64,000 nt of DNA from Thermodesulfobacteriota bacterium (lineage in GTDB: Bacteria > Desulfobacterota_D > UBA1144 > Nemesobacterales > UBA2774), in contig JBFMCV010000004.1 of assembly GCA_040754335.1 (NCBI GenBank), positions 186,001-250,000 of the forward strand, in the 5' to 3' direction. The notes beneath the pieces were generated by a model that had not been told where the DNA came from, did not search any database, and was given only the letters and a program-made list of their open reading frames with translations. The position numbers and the translations under genes were made by a program. The stretch's first letter is position 1, and each line of letters opens with the position of its first letter. Shown piece after piece: positions 34,646 to 43,797 of the stretch.

Positions 34646-34853
34646 GTGATCATGTTAGCAACTGCACAATTATAATAATATGTAATATAAGCTAGTTATG
34701 ACCAACACACGTTTCGTTTCATAGCATTAGCGATAATGGCGAGAACAGCGGGACCAGGCATTTAGCGCCGTGAGGCAGAAACAGGCAACACAGCCCGGTT
34801 TCTATCCTTATGTCGTAAATCCGGTACCATAGTTCCTTTAAGGGAGATAAAGC

Positions 34854-36002
34854 TTGCCGAGAGTATTCATCCTCATAGCGCTTATGATCCTGACGGCCTT
34901 TCCCCCGGGCGCACAGGCCCAGCCGGATATTCCCGAAGATTTGGAGGACACAATCTCCGAAAAGGTGATTACATTCGGCTGTCTCCTCCCGCTGACGGGG
35001 AGGTACAGGCTCCTCGGCGAGAAAGCGTTAAAGGGTGTACTGGCAGCTGCGGATAACGCACACGCGGGCGCCCGGTACAGGGTAATAGTAAGGGATATAG
35101 GGGATAGCGACGGGCGGCTCGCAGCTTCCCTCGAGGAGCTGTTAAATACCCCGGGTCTTTCATTCATAGTAGGCCCCGTCCCCAGTAAATATATTCAGGC
35201 CGTGAGCGCCGGAGTCAATCGGGAAAGGATCCCGGCCCTGGTGTTTCCCGTTTCGGAGAACGAGGCCTCGGGCGGGCCGTATATAATAAAGTATTACTAT
35301 CCGCTCGAAGAGCAGTCGAGAGTGTTGTCCGGCTACGCTGCGCGCAGTCTCGGAGTCAGACGGTTCGCCGTGCTCTATCCCCGGACCGATCTCGGGTCGA
35401 GGATGAAAGAGCTCTTCGTCTCGGACGTAGCCGAAAGCGGCGGTAAGCTCGTGTACGAAGGGTCCTACGATCCGGGCTCGAGGGATATTTCGGGCGAGAT
35501 TGGCTGGATAAGGTCTCTCGCGCCCGAGGCTGTGTTCATACCGGACGGCGCGGCTAATTCGGCCGAGCTCATCTTGAGACTGAAAAGGGAAGGGAAGTTG
35601 AGGGACGTGCTCTTTCTGGGTCCGAGCACATGGAACAGCCCTCTCTTCTTGGATCTCATTGGGGATGAGATAGACGGGTTCGTTTACAGGGCGGTATTCA
35701 CCGATGTCTTTTACTATGGAGACGGTGATTGGGACGAGTTCTCGAAATTGACGGAAGACAGATATAAAGAGAAGCCGGATATTTTCGGGTACCAGGTTTA
35801 CAGGGCGCTCAAGCTCTTGCTCTCTCTCGACCTCACACCCGCAAACGGCGGAGCGGTAACCCCGGGCGGTCTCGATTCGCTCAAAAACAATCCCTATTAT
35901 GACGTGAAAACAGACAAGGGCGGGAGCTACCGGGTCTCGCCGCGTTACAGGATATTATCGGTGAGCGACGGCGAGCTGATAGACATAATAAATGTAAAGT
36001 GA
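34854..36002 (+). CDS. Periplasmic binding protein-like (type 1 fold, LpoA/Leu-Ile-Val type)
   Basis: 382 residues. The start is a TTG with AAGGGAG 7 bases upstream. A signal peptide ends at AQAQ near residue 22. The mature part has the two-lobed periplasmic binding fold, with VITFGCLLPLTGRYRLLGE as the first strand, VGPVPSKYIQAVSAGVN, and later ARSLGVRRFAVLYPRTDLGSRMK. This matches amino-acid ABC binding proteins and the penicillin-binding-protein activators of the LpoA kind. No ABC permease or ATPase lies nearby, so a non-transport role is plausible. Ligand unknown. Confidence 0.85.
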   Translation: MPRVFILIALMILTAFPPGAQAQPDIPEDLEDTISEKVITFGCLLPLTGRYRLLGEKALKGVLAAADNAHAGARYRVIVRDIGDSDGRLAASLEELLNTPGLSFIVGPVPSKYIQAVSAGVNRERIPALVFPVSENEASGGPYIIKYYYPLEEQSRVLSGYAARSLGVRRFAVLYPRTDLGSRMKELFVSDVAESGGKLVYEGSYDPGSRDISGEIGWIRSLAPEAVFIPDGAANSAELILRLKREGKLRDVLFLGPSTWNSPLFLDLIGDEIDGFVYRAVFTDVFYYGDGDWDEFSKLTEDRYKEKPDIFGYQVYRALKLLLSLDLTPANGGAVTPGGLDSLKNNPYYDVKTDKGGSYRVSPRYRILSVSDGELIDIINVK

Positions 36003-36023
36003 TTATCTATAGAGTCGGGTTAG

Positions 36024-36833
36024 TCATCCGAGGAAATCATGACTGCCGGGAGCCAGGTATCCGATCACGAATAGTGTGAAGAGGATTATCCCGAACCCCA
36101 GGACCGCGCCGAATGCGGCCTTCCGTCCCTTCCATCCGGAAGCGAGCCTCCCGTGTATGAGTACTGCGTAGAGAAGCCAGGTAACGAGTGACCAGGTTTC
36201 CTTCTGTCCCCAGACCCACGCTTCCCCCCATATCTCTTTCGCGAGCAGGAGCCCGAGCGCGAGTCCGACAGTGATAAACGGGAAGCCGATGATGAGGCAG
36301 ACGTGGTTGATCTTGTCGAGGGTGGTGAGAGACGGGAACTTCTGGAGGAGGCTTCCCACGTGTTTCGCTTTGATCCTCTGTTCCTGAAACAGGTACATGA
36401 CCCCCGAGATGAACGCCACCGTGAATAGAGCCTCTCCCAGCAGGATCAGCACTATGTGGATCAGTATCCAGGGATTGCTGAGAGACGATTCGTGCTCGAT
36501 GATTCCCTGCGGGAGAATTACGTGAGGGAGCGTCATTATGAAAGCGAGCGGGGAAACGAACGCGCCTAGGAGCGGGGCGTTGAAAATTAGCTGCGATCCT
36601 ATGAATACGATTGTGATAGCGAGCGAAAAGAGATATAGAGTCGTATCGAGCCCGCCCGCTATCGCCTCCCCCTTCAGGTAAAGCAGCACGATGCTTACTG
36701 CCTGGACTATCGTGCCGAGGACGACCGTGTAGAACCCTGCTCTCGAACCCCTCGGGCTATCGGTCCATATATGGCTCATGTAGAACACGGCCGCGATGAA
36801 GTAGAGAAGGGCGGTAAGCCAGTATAAATCCAT
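36024..36833 (-). CDS. CcsA/HemX-type cytochrome c assembly membrane protein
   Basis: 269 residues and about eight transmembrane helices. Near the C-terminus (202-214) is WGEAWVWGQKETW, the counterpart of the haem-handling WWD motif (WGxxWxWDxKExWS) of CcsA, CcmC and HemX. Here the Asp is Gly. Conserved histidines flank it in TM segments. HemX-like proteins of this size often sit beside hemA; that gene is not in the window. Function in haem delivery for cytochrome c or HemA stability is an inference. Confidence 0.85.
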   Translation of the reverse strand: MDLYWLTALLYFIAAVFYMSHIWTDSPRGSRAGFYTVVLGTIVQAVSIVLLYLKGEAIAGGLDTTLYLFSLAITIVFIGSQLIFNAPLLGAFVSPLAFIMTLPHVILPQGIIEHESSLSNPWILIHIVLILLGEALFTVAFISGVMYLFQEQRIKAKHVGSLLQKFPSLTTLDKINHVCLIIGFPFITVGLALGLLLAKEIWGEAWVWGQKETWSLVTWLLYAVLIHGRLASGWKGRKAAFGAVLGFGIILFTLFVIGYLAPGSHDFLG

Positions 36834-36972
36834 GTCTATATTCTATTTACGATGGTGTTTAAATACAAATAAAGCCGTTAAATAGAGAGTCTGCTCCGAC
36901 CCGTGAGGCTTTTCCGGTTACAACAGGCAATAACGAAAAATTGCGCCGCTATCTAATAATGACGTAGGGATA

Positions 36973-38046
36973 TTAAGAAAACGCCGCCTCTTTAAGAATC
37001 TCGGTCTGGTAATGGGTGGTGAGGGCGTCGATCAGCTCGTCCATGTCGCCGTTGAGTATAGCCTCTATTTTATAGAGCGTGAGACCGATCCTGTGGTCGG
37101 TGATCCTGCCGTCCCTGAAATTGTATGTCCTTATCTTCTCGCTCCTGTCTCCGCTGCCGACGAGGCTCTTTCTCGTGCTGGCGAGCTCGCTCCGTCTCTT
37201 TTGCTCTTCAATCTCGTAAAGCTTCGCCCGGAGCATCCTCATGGCGTGCGCGCGGTTCTTGTGCTGCGACCTTTCGTCCTGGCACTGCACTACTATCCCC
37301 GTGGGCAGGTGTGTGATCCTTATGGCGGAGTCGGTCTTGTTCACGTGCTGTCCGCCGGGACCGGACGCCCTGTAGGTATCGATCTTCAAGTCCTTCTCGT
37401 CTATATCGACTTCGACCTCGTCGGGCTCGGCGAGCACCGCGACCGTGGCGGTCGAGGTATGGATCCTCCCGCTCGTCTCCGTAGTCGGAACCCTCTGCAC
37501 CCTGTGAACTCCGCTCTCGTACTTGAGCCTGCTGTAGACGTTCTTGCCCTCTATGGCGGCGATGACCTCTTTCAGGCCCCCTATGCCGGTCTCGCTCAGG
37601 CTGATGATCTCTACCTTCCACCTGTTGGCTTCCGCGTACCTCGTGTACATCCTGAACAAGTCGGCTGCGAAGAGCGCGGCCTCGTCTCCCCCTGTCCCCG
37701 CCCTTATCTCGAGGAAGACGTTTTTTGCGTCGTTCGGGTCCTTGGGGAGCAGCAGGAGACGGAGCTCACCCTCGAGGACGGGCAGCTCTTTATAGAGCTC
37801 ATCGAGCTCTTCCCTCGCAAGCTCACCCAGGTCTTTGTCTTTAAGGAGAGACTCGTTTTCCTCTATTCTTTCGAGCACGATTTTATACTTGCGGTAAACC
37901 TCCACTATTTCATCGAGGTCTGATAATTCCTTGGAATACTTATGAATTTCAGGCGGACTTATGTCGGGTTTACTTAAAGTTTTCTCGATTTCGATGTATT
38001 TTTTCTCGACTTCTTCAAGCCGTTTTAACATTCCTAATTCTGCCAT
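36973..38046 (-). CDS. prfA: Peptide chain release factor 1
   Basis: 357 residues, RF1 length. The GGQ motif that triggers peptidyl-tRNA hydrolysis is at 231-233 ([15 protein letters not shown]). The codon-reading tripeptide position, PxT in RF1, is PTT (187-189, [13 protein letters not shown]). RF1 reads UAA and UAG. The coiled-coil domain 1 lies at 1-100. The gene is divergent from the cell-division cluster downstream on the plus strand. Confidence 0.96.
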   Translation of the reverse strand: MAELGMLKRLEEVEKKYIEIEKTLSKPDISPPEIHKYSKELSDLDEIVEVYRKYKIVLERIEENESLLKDKDLGELAREELDELYKELPVLEGELRLLLLPKDPNDAKNVFLEIRAGTGGDEAALFAADLFRMYTRYAEANRWKVEIISLSETGIGGLKEVIAAIEGKNVYSRLKYESGVHRVQRVPTTETSGRIHTSTATVAVLAEPDEVEVDIDEKDLKIDTYRASGPGGQHVNKTDSAIRITHLPTGIVVQCQDERSQHKNRAHAMRMLRAKLYEIEEQKRRSELASTRKSLVGSGDRSEKIRTYNFRDGRITDHRIGLTLYKIEAILNGDMDELIDALTTHYQTEILKEAAFS

Positions 38047-38070
38047 TTCCTACTATTATCATCACACATC

Positions 38071-38099
38071 TTGCAAAAATTTCAAGATAATATTAAACT
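38071..38099 (+). promoter_or_regulatory. Candidate promoter for the zapB-like/zapA/5-FCL/rny cluster
   Basis: TTGCAA (38071-38076), 17-nt spacer, TAAACT (38094-38099), close to the ATG of the first gene at 38115. Confidence 0.45.
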
Positions 38100-38114
38100 T
38101 ATCTAGGTAAAATA

Positions 38115-38324
38115 ATGGAAACAATGGATATTCTAGAAGGCAAAATTAAAGAGGCTCTGTCGAGGAAAACCAAGCTCGAAGTGGAGCACAAAAATCTTAT
38201 GGAGGAAGTTGTAAATCTCAGGGAAAGTGTAAAAAAACTTGAGAAAGAAAGGGACGAGATTAAACAGAAGTTAGACAGGGTAATCGAGAAGGTCGAGATC
38301 TACTTGAGCAGGTCTGAGGCATAG
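38115..38324 (+). CDS. Small coiled-coil protein, ZapB-like
   Basis: 69 residues, almost entirely one heptad-rich helix, with strong Lys/Glu/Leu content. It lies directly upstream of zapA (1 base between stop and start). ZapB-like proteins form filaments at the division septum and bind ZapA. Sequence resemblance for such short coiled coils is weak, so position is the main evidence. Two in-frame ATG codons (38115 and 38124) lie close together. Confidence 0.6.
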   Translation: METMDILEGKIKEALSRKTKLEVEHKNLMEEVVNLRESVKKLEKERDEIKQKLDRVIEKVEIYLSRSEA

Positions 38325-38325
38325 G

Positions 38326-38688
38326 ATGAAACGTCTGAAGATCAGGTTCCTCGATATGGATTATTTTATCAAGACGGACGCGGATGAAGATTATGTCCAG
38401 AAGATCGCTGCATACTTGGAGCAAAAAGTGAAAGAGATTTCCGCTCATGAAAACAGCATTGCAGTGCCTAACGCGCTTCTGCTTGCGATGCTGAAGATCA
38501 CCGATGATTACTTCAAACTATTAAAAGATTTTGAGGAATTTAAAGACGGTGCTGAAGAGAGATCAAAGAGATTGGTTCAAATACTGGAAAGCTCCCTTAA
38601 CGAAAGAGAAACCTTTGGATTTAACGAAGGAATTCTTAGAGAGGATCTCGGAAGAGAAGAATTGGAAGACTCGTATAAATACAGATGA
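38326..38688 (+). CDS. zapA: Cell division protein ZapA
   Basis: 120 residues: the N-terminal small alpha/beta head (KRLKIRFLDMDYFIKTDADEDYVQKIAAYLEQKVKEI) and a helical C-terminus, the ZapA layout. ZapA crosslinks FtsZ protofilaments at the division site. The final residues reach into the upstream end of the 5-FCL frame. In enterobacteria zapA is followed by 6S RNA and then the 5-FCL gene, and the same gene order is kept here without the RNA. Confidence 0.85.
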   Translation: MKRLKIRFLDMDYFIKTDADEDYVQKIAAYLEQKVKEISAHENSIAVPNALLLAMLKITDDYFKLLKDFEEFKDGAEERSKRLVQILESSLNERETFGFNEGILREDLGREELEDSYKYR

Positions 38689-38719
38689 TGTTTATATACC
38701 TGATTCGTTTCTTTCCCTC

Positions 38720-39337
38720 TTGGAGGCAGGGGGTTTAAATCTTGATCAACAGAAAGAATACGCCCGCTCGTATTTCTTAAAGAGAAGGACCCGCCTTTCC
38801 AATATCGAAGTAGCCGAGAAAAGCAGCCGGATCACGGATAACCTTGCGCGCTTGGGGCTCTACAGCCGCGCGAGGAGGGTCGGTTTTTACTATCCGGTCA
38901 GGAACGAGGCCGATACGAGGGGAATCTTCTCCCTGAGTCTCGGCTCCGGGAAAGAGGCCTACTTCCCGAGGGTAAGCGGGCACGGCCTGATTTTTCATAG
39001 AATATTAAGCCTGAACGAGTTTAAACCCGGGAAATTCGGTATCCCGGAACCCGATTCGTCCTCACCCAGCATAGCACCCGAGGATCTGGACCTCGTCCTC
39101 GTACCCGGAATCGCATTCGACGACTCCGGCGCGAGGCTCGGGTACGGGAAGGGGTATTACGACCGCCTGCTGGTCGATGTCCCCTTGAACCGAAGGGTCG
39201 CGCTTGCGTACTCGCTCCAGATGTCGGATTCGCTCCCCTCAGGGGAGACCGACCTTCGAGCGGGCCTGGTCGTGACCGAATCGGGAATAATCTTTTGCAG
39301 AAAAAAAGAAAAAGAAGGAGGAAAACAACATGACTGA
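38720..39337 (+). CDS. 5-formyltetrahydrofolate cyclo-ligase
   Basis: About 205 residues. 5-FCL converts 5-formyl-THF to 5,10-methenyl-THF with ATP. The basic N-terminal segment FLKRRTRLS, the DLVLVPGIAFDDSGARLGYGKGYYDR motif and the ending VVTESGIIF are family hallmarks. The start is unclear: this TTG (38720) is the first usable codon after zapA, but the frame stays open further upstream within zapA; GGAGG (38722-38726) lies just inside it with no obvious start codon 5-9 bases on. The conserved domain begins near 38738. It overlaps rny by 8 bases. Confidence 0.82.
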   Translation: MEAGGLNLDQQKEYARSYFLKRRTRLSNIEVAEKSSRITDNLARLGLYSRARRVGFYYPVRNEADTRGIFSLSLGSGKEAYFPRVSGHGLIFHRILSLNEFKPGKFGIPEPDSSSPSIAPEDLDLVLVPGIAFDDSGARLGYGKGYYDRLLVDVPLNRRVALAYSLQMSDSLPSGETDLRAGLVVTESGIIFCRKKEKEGGKQHD

Positions 39338-40892
39338 ACTGATGGTTGCCGTAGCGGCTTCGGTTGTTGCCTTCGCTTTGGGGTACTTAGCTAACCACCT
39401 CTATAGACAAATGAAATTGAATAAAAAAATAAGTCTAAAGAAGGACGAAGCAGAGGTCATTATCGAGAACGCCAGGAGAGAAGCCGATAAGATAAGGTCA
39501 CAGGCGGAGCAGAAGGCGAAGGAGATGGTCGAAAGAAGGAGCTCAGAGATCGAGAACGAATCGAGGGAAAAGCAGAGAGAGGCCTTCAAAACGGAAAAAA
39601 GGCTCCAGAAGCGCGAAGAGGTGCTCGATAAAAAATTCGAGGGTGTGGAAAAGAAGGAATCGGAGCTCGCCAAAAAGGAAAGAGACCTCGTGCTGAGGGA
39701 GCAGGCCCTCGGGGAAAAACAGAAGGAGCTCGATGCTGTTATAGACGAAGCCAAGAAGAAGATAGAGGACATCGCGGGCATGACGCAGGAAGCGGCCAGA
39801 GCGGAGCTCATAAATATAATCGAGGACGAGGCGAGGCATGAGGCGGCTAAAAAGCTCAAGCAGCTCGAGGACCAGCTGCATGAAGATGCGGAGAGGAAAG
39901 CGAAGGATATAATTGCGCTCGCTATCCAGAAGTATGCGGGCGAATATACGAGCGAAAAGACGATATCCGTCGTCAACCTCCCCAACGACGATATGAAGGG
40001 CAGGATCATCGGCCGTGAAGGAAGGAATATCAGGTCGATCGAGGCCAGGACTGGTGTGGATATTATTATCGACGATACGCCTGAAACGGTGGTCATCTCG
40101 TCGCTCAATCCAATAAGAAGGGAAGTCGCGAGGATATCTCTCGAGAGACTGATCGACGACGGCAGGATCCACCCGGCGAGGATAGAGGAGATAGTGTCGG
40201 ACGTCGAAAAGCAGATAGAGCGCGAGATACTGAAGGCGGGTGAGGAAGCGTTATTCGACCTCGGCATCCCGTCTATACACCCGGAGCTCGTAAAGCTCGT
40301 CGGCAGGCTCAAATACAGGACCAGCTATTCCCAGAACATACTCAACCATTCGATCGAGGTTGCGTTCATCTGCGGCATACTGGCCGCCGAGATCGGGTAC
40401 GACGTAAAGCTCGCCAAGCGGGGCGGGCTTCTCCACGATATCGGCAAGGCCGTCGACCACGAGATAGAGGGGTCGCACGTGGACATAGGCGAGGACCTCG
40501 TGAGGAAGTACGGCGAGCCCAAGGAAGTTATAGAGGCCGTAGCGCTCGCTCACGACCCTCAGCCGCAGTCGCTACTCGCTATACTTGTGCAATCGGCTGA
40601 TGCCATATCCGCGGCGAGGCCGGGCGCGAGGAGAGAGACCTACGAGGCCTACGTGAAGAGGATAACGGACATCGAGACCATCGCGGGCTCCTTCAGGGGA
40701 GTCGAGAAGTGTTATGCGATACAGGCAGGGCGCGAGGTGCGCGTTATAGTTGAGAGCTCGAAGGTGAACGACGAGGAAGGGGCGCTGCTTTCCCACGAGA
40801 TAGCCAAGAAGATAGAGAAAGAGGTCGCATACCCGGGGCAGATCAAGATAACCGTAATAAGGGAAGTGAGGTCCACGGCGTATGCGAGCTAG
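39330..40892 (+). CDS. rny: Ribonuclease Y
   Basis: 520 residues. An N-terminal membrane helix (about 4-22) is followed by a long coiled coil (30-200), a KH RNA-binding domain (about 210-275, RIIGREGRNIRSIEARTG) and an HD phosphohydrolase domain with ILNHSIEVAF and the metal-binding HD in GLLHDIGKAVDHE. RNase Y is the membrane-bound endonuclease that starts mRNA decay in bacteria lacking or complementing RNase E. AAGGAGG precedes the ATG, and the start overlaps 5-FCL. A strong terminator lies after the stop codon. Confidence 0.96.
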   Translation: MTELMVAVAASVVAFALGYLANHLYRQMKLNKKISLKKDEAEVIIENARREADKIRSQAEQKAKEMVERRSSEIENESREKQREAFKTEKRLQKREEVLDKKFEGVEKKESELAKKERDLVLREQALGEKQKELDAVIDEAKKKIEDIAGMTQEAARAELINIIEDEARHEAAKKLKQLEDQLHEDAERKAKDIIALAIQKYAGEYTSEKTISVVNLPNDDMKGRIIGREGRNIRSIEARTGVDIIIDDTPETVVISSLNPIRREVARISLERLIDDGRIHPARIEEIVSDVEKQIEREILKAGEEALFDLGIPSIHPELVKLVGRLKYRTSYSQNILNHSIEVAFICGILAAEIGYDVKLAKRGGLLHDIGKAVDHEIEGSHVDIGEDLVRKYGEPKEVIEAVALAHDPQPQSLLAILVQSADAISAARPGARRETYEAYVKRITDIETIAGSFRGVEKCYAIQAGREVRVIVESSKVNDEEGALLSHEIAKKIEKEVAYPGQIKITVIREVRSTAYAS

Positions 40893-40951
40893 ACGCGGTC
40901 GTATTGATTTGTGACGCGGCAGCCCGAGATGAGATTACCGAATTAGAATAG

Positions 40952-40996
40952 AAAAACCCCCTGAGCCGGAGATTACAGCCGGCTCAGGGGGTTTTA
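40952..40996. terminator. Bidirectional intrinsic terminator between rny and ppdK
   Basis: CCCCCTGAGCCGG (40957-40969) pairs perfectly over 13 bp with CCGGCTCAGGGGG (40979-40991). AAAAA precedes the stem and TTTT follows it, so it can terminate both rny (plus) and ppdK (minus). Confidence 0.9.
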
Positions 40997-41012
40997 TTAT
41001 GGGTTGAGTTTT

Positions 41013-43736
41013 CTATTTCTCGTTGAGTGCGCCTTTCGCGGCGGCGAGTCTCGCTATCGGCACTCTGAACGGCGAGCAGCTTACGTAATCGACGCCGATC
41101 GCGTTTGAGTACTCGATAGACTGCGGGTCCCCGCCGTGCTCACCGCATATGCCGACCTTGAGGTCGGGTCTCACCTTCCTCCCTTTCGCTATCGCGAGCT
41201 TCATAAGCTCGACGACCCCCAGGTCGAGCGTCAGGAACGGGTCTTTTTCGAGGATGCTTATATCCTTTCCGTTGAGAGCCACTTTTTCGTTCATATACGT
41301 CTTAATAATTTTTCCCGAGTCGTCTCTCGAAAGCCCGAACATCATCTGTGTAAGGTCGTTCGTCCCGAATGAGAAGAACTCGGCCTCGGTCGCTATCTGG
41401 TCGGCGGTGACGGCAGCTCTCGGGACTTCTATCATTGTTCCGATTTTGTATTTTATTTTCTTTCTTGATTTGCTGAGGACTTCGTCGGCCACTTGCTGTA
41501 TTACGTCTTTCTGCGCTTTCATTTCGGTGACCATCGCCACGAGCGGGACCATTATTTCGGGGACGGCCTTTACCCCTTCGTCCGCCACTTCGGACGCCGC
41601 CTCCATTATCGCCGTCACCTGCATCTTTGTGATCTCCGGTATCAGTATGCCGAGTCTGCATCCCCTGAGACCGAGCATCGGGTTGAACTCGTGGAGCTCC
41701 TGGACCCTCTCGAGGAGCAATTTTTTTCTGTCGAGTCCCTTCGAGGACGGCTTTTTCATCTCGAGCTCCTTTATGTCCATCATCAGCTCCTGGAGCTTGG
41801 GCAGGAACTCGTGGAGAGGCGGGTCGATGAGCCTGATAGTGACGGGGTGCCCCTTCATGTTGCGGAACAGCTCCTTGAAGTCGTTCCTCTGCATCGGCAG
41901 GAGCTTCGACAGGTATTTGGCCCTCTCTTCAGGGGTCTGCGAGAGGATCATGTCCTGCATTATCGGTATCCTGTCTTTTGCGAAGAACATGTGTTCGGTC
42001 CTGCAGAGCCCTATGCCCTCCGCGCCGAACTTGTACGCTATTCTCGCGTCCTGCGGCGTGTCCGCGTTCGTCCTTACCCCGATCGTTCTGATCTCGTCGG
42101 CCCATTTCAGTATTGAATTGAAAATCTTGTAGTTTTCCGATTCTTCCGGTTTTATCTTCTCTTCGACGACCTGTATTATGTCTGACGGTATAACAGGCAC
42201 GTGTCCGGAATAAACTTTTCCTTCGAATCCATCGAGCGAAATGAAATCGCCTTCCTTGACGATAACGTCGCCCGTCACGAAGCGCCTGTTTTTTTCATCG
42301 ATGTTTATGTCCTCTGCGCCTACTATGCATACCTTGCCCATCTGCCTGCCCACGACGGCCGCGTGGCTCGTCCTCCCTCCGCGCGCGGTCAATACCCCCT
42401 TGGAGGCGGCCATACCCTTTATATCGTCGGCGCTCGTTTCCTTCCTCACGAGAATGGTGTTCTTGCCCTCGCTGCTGAACCTCACTGCCGTATCAGCGTC
42501 GAGCGCCACGGCTCCCGACACCGCTCCGGGCGACGCCGCGAGCCCGGTGGCTATGATTTTATGCTTCTCCTTCTCTTCGGGATTGAATATCGGGAACAGG
42601 AACTGCTCCAGGTGCTCGGGCTCGATCCTGGAGATGGCCTCTTCCCTCGTTATCAGCTTTTCCCTGACCATGTCGTAGGCGATTTTTAAAGCCGCGATCC
42701 CCGTCCTCTTGCCGTTCCGCGTCTGAAGGAAATAGAGCTTCCCTCTCTCGATGGTGAATTCGAAGTCCTGCATATCCTTGAAATGCTTTTCGAGCGCATC
42801 TGCGATCTTCACAAGCTGTTTATAGACGGAAGGCAGCTCGCGCTCGAGCTCCTCGATATGCTTGGGTGTCCTTATCCCTGCCACGAGGTCTTCGCCCTGC
42901 GCGTTCATAAGGCACTCGGCGTAGAGGTTCCTCTCGCCGCTCGCCGGGTCTCTCGTGAAGCCCACGCCCGTGCCCGAATCGTCGCTCATGTTTCCGAAGA
43001 CCATGGCCTGCACGTTGGCGGCGGTGCCCAGATCGTCTGGTATGCCGTACTGCTTCCTGTAGAAGATCGCCCTCTCGTTATTCCATGAAAGGAAGACCGC
43101 GCGTATAGCCATGTGGAGCTGGTCGAGCGGGCCCTGGGGAAACTCCTCGTTTGCTTTCTTTTTGACGAGCTGTTTTGATTTATCAATGACTTGTTTAAGG
43201 ATACCGGGCGTGAGGCCGGAATCGCTCTTCACGCCTTCCTTCTTTTTTATATCCGCGAAAAGGTGCTCGAACTCTTCCTTGTCGATGCCGAACACCACGT
43301 CGGAAAACATCTCGATGAGCCTCCTGTAGGCGTCCCATACGAATATCGGGTTATCGGTTTTTTTCGAAAGGCGCTCGGCGATCCTGTCGTTGAGTCCGAG
43401 GTTGAGGATAGTATCCATCATGCCGGGCATGGAGAATTTGGCGCCTGAGCGCACCGAAACGAGGAGCGGGTTTTCGGGGTCTCCCAGCTTTTTCCCTATG
43501 AGCTTTTCGAGCTTCGAAAGGTTGAGCTCGATTTCCTTCAATATGTTTTCCGGGATATGTCGTTTATGATTATAGAATTCGGTGCAGGCTTCCGTGCTTA
43601 TGGTAAAACCGGGCGGGACGGGTACGCCTATCCTCGTCATTTCCGCGAGTCCCGCGCCCTTTCCGCCGAGCAGGTCCTTCATGTTGCCTTTTCCTTCCGC
43701 TTTACCGTTACCGAATAAATATACGAATTTCTTCAT
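41013..43736 (-). CDS. ppdK: Pyruvate, phosphate dikinase
   Basis: 907 residues, the normal length. PPDK interconverts pyruvate, ATP and Pi with PEP, AMP and PPi. Its three domains are an N-terminal ATP-grasp nucleotide domain (GGKGAGLAEMTRIGVPVPPGF at the start), a swivelling phosphohistidine domain near residue 455 (GGRTSHAAVVGRQMGK, His catalytic) and a C-terminal PEP barrel (GICGEHGGDP near 865). AAAGGA precedes the ATG. It could run in either glycolytic or gluconeogenic direction, the former being attractive because the phosphofructokinase in this window has a PPi-type clade signature. It is transcribed alone. Confidence 0.96.
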   Translation of the reverse strand: MKKFVYLFGNGKAEGKGNMKDLLGGKGAGLAEMTRIGVPVPPGFTISTEACTEFYNHKRHIPENILKEIELNLSKLEKLIGKKLGDPENPLLVSVRSGAKFSMPGMMDTILNLGLNDRIAERLSKKTDNPIFVWDAYRRLIEMFSDVVFGIDKEEFEHLFADIKKKEGVKSDSGLTPGILKQVIDKSKQLVKKKANEEFPQGPLDQLHMAIRAVFLSWNNERAIFYRKQYGIPDDLGTAANVQAMVFGNMSDDSGTGVGFTRDPASGERNLYAECLMNAQGEDLVAGIRTPKHIEELERELPSVYKQLVKIADALEKHFKDMQDFEFTIERGKLYFLQTRNGKRTGIAALKIAYDMVREKLITREEAISRIEPEHLEQFLFPIFNPEEKEKHKIIATGLAASPGAVSGAVALDADTAVRFSSEGKNTILVRKETSADDIKGMAASKGVLTARGGRTSHAAVVGRQMGKVCIVGAEDINIDEKNRRFVTGDVIVKEGDFISLDGFEGKVYSGHVPVIPSDIIQVVEEKIKPEESENYKIFNSILKWADEIRTIGVRTNADTPQDARIAYKFGAEGIGLCRTEHMFFAKDRIPIMQDMILSQTPEERAKYLSKLLPMQRNDFKELFRNMKGHPVTIRLIDPPLHEFLPKLQELMMDIKELEMKKPSSKGLDRKKLLLERVQELHEFNPMLGLRGCRLGILIPEITKMQVTAIMEAASEVADEGVKAVPEIMVPLVAMVTEMKAQKDVIQQVADEVLSKSRKKIKYKIGTMIEVPRAAVTADQIATEAEFFSFGTNDLTQMMFGLSRDDSGKIIKTYMNEKVALNGKDISILEKDPFLTLDLGVVELMKLAIAKGRKVRPDLKVGICGEHGGDPQSIEYSNAIGVDYVSCSPFRVPIARLAAAKGALNEK

Positions 43737-43797
43737 GGCAGTTTCCTTTCTGAAAATCTTTTTTTCGTCCTCCGGTAAATTATTTAATCTCTCTCGC

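Noticed and set aside
37012-37923. 303-codon frame opposite prfA
   Set aside because: Antisense shadow; release factor 1 is unmistakable on the other strand.
38688-38737. 6S RNA expected between zapA and the 5-FCL gene, as in enterobacteria
   Set aside because: The gap is far too short to hold it; none is present here.
41149-42132. 327-codon frame opposite ppdK
   Set aside because: Antisense shadow with low-complexity Ser-rich sequence; PPDK is complete.
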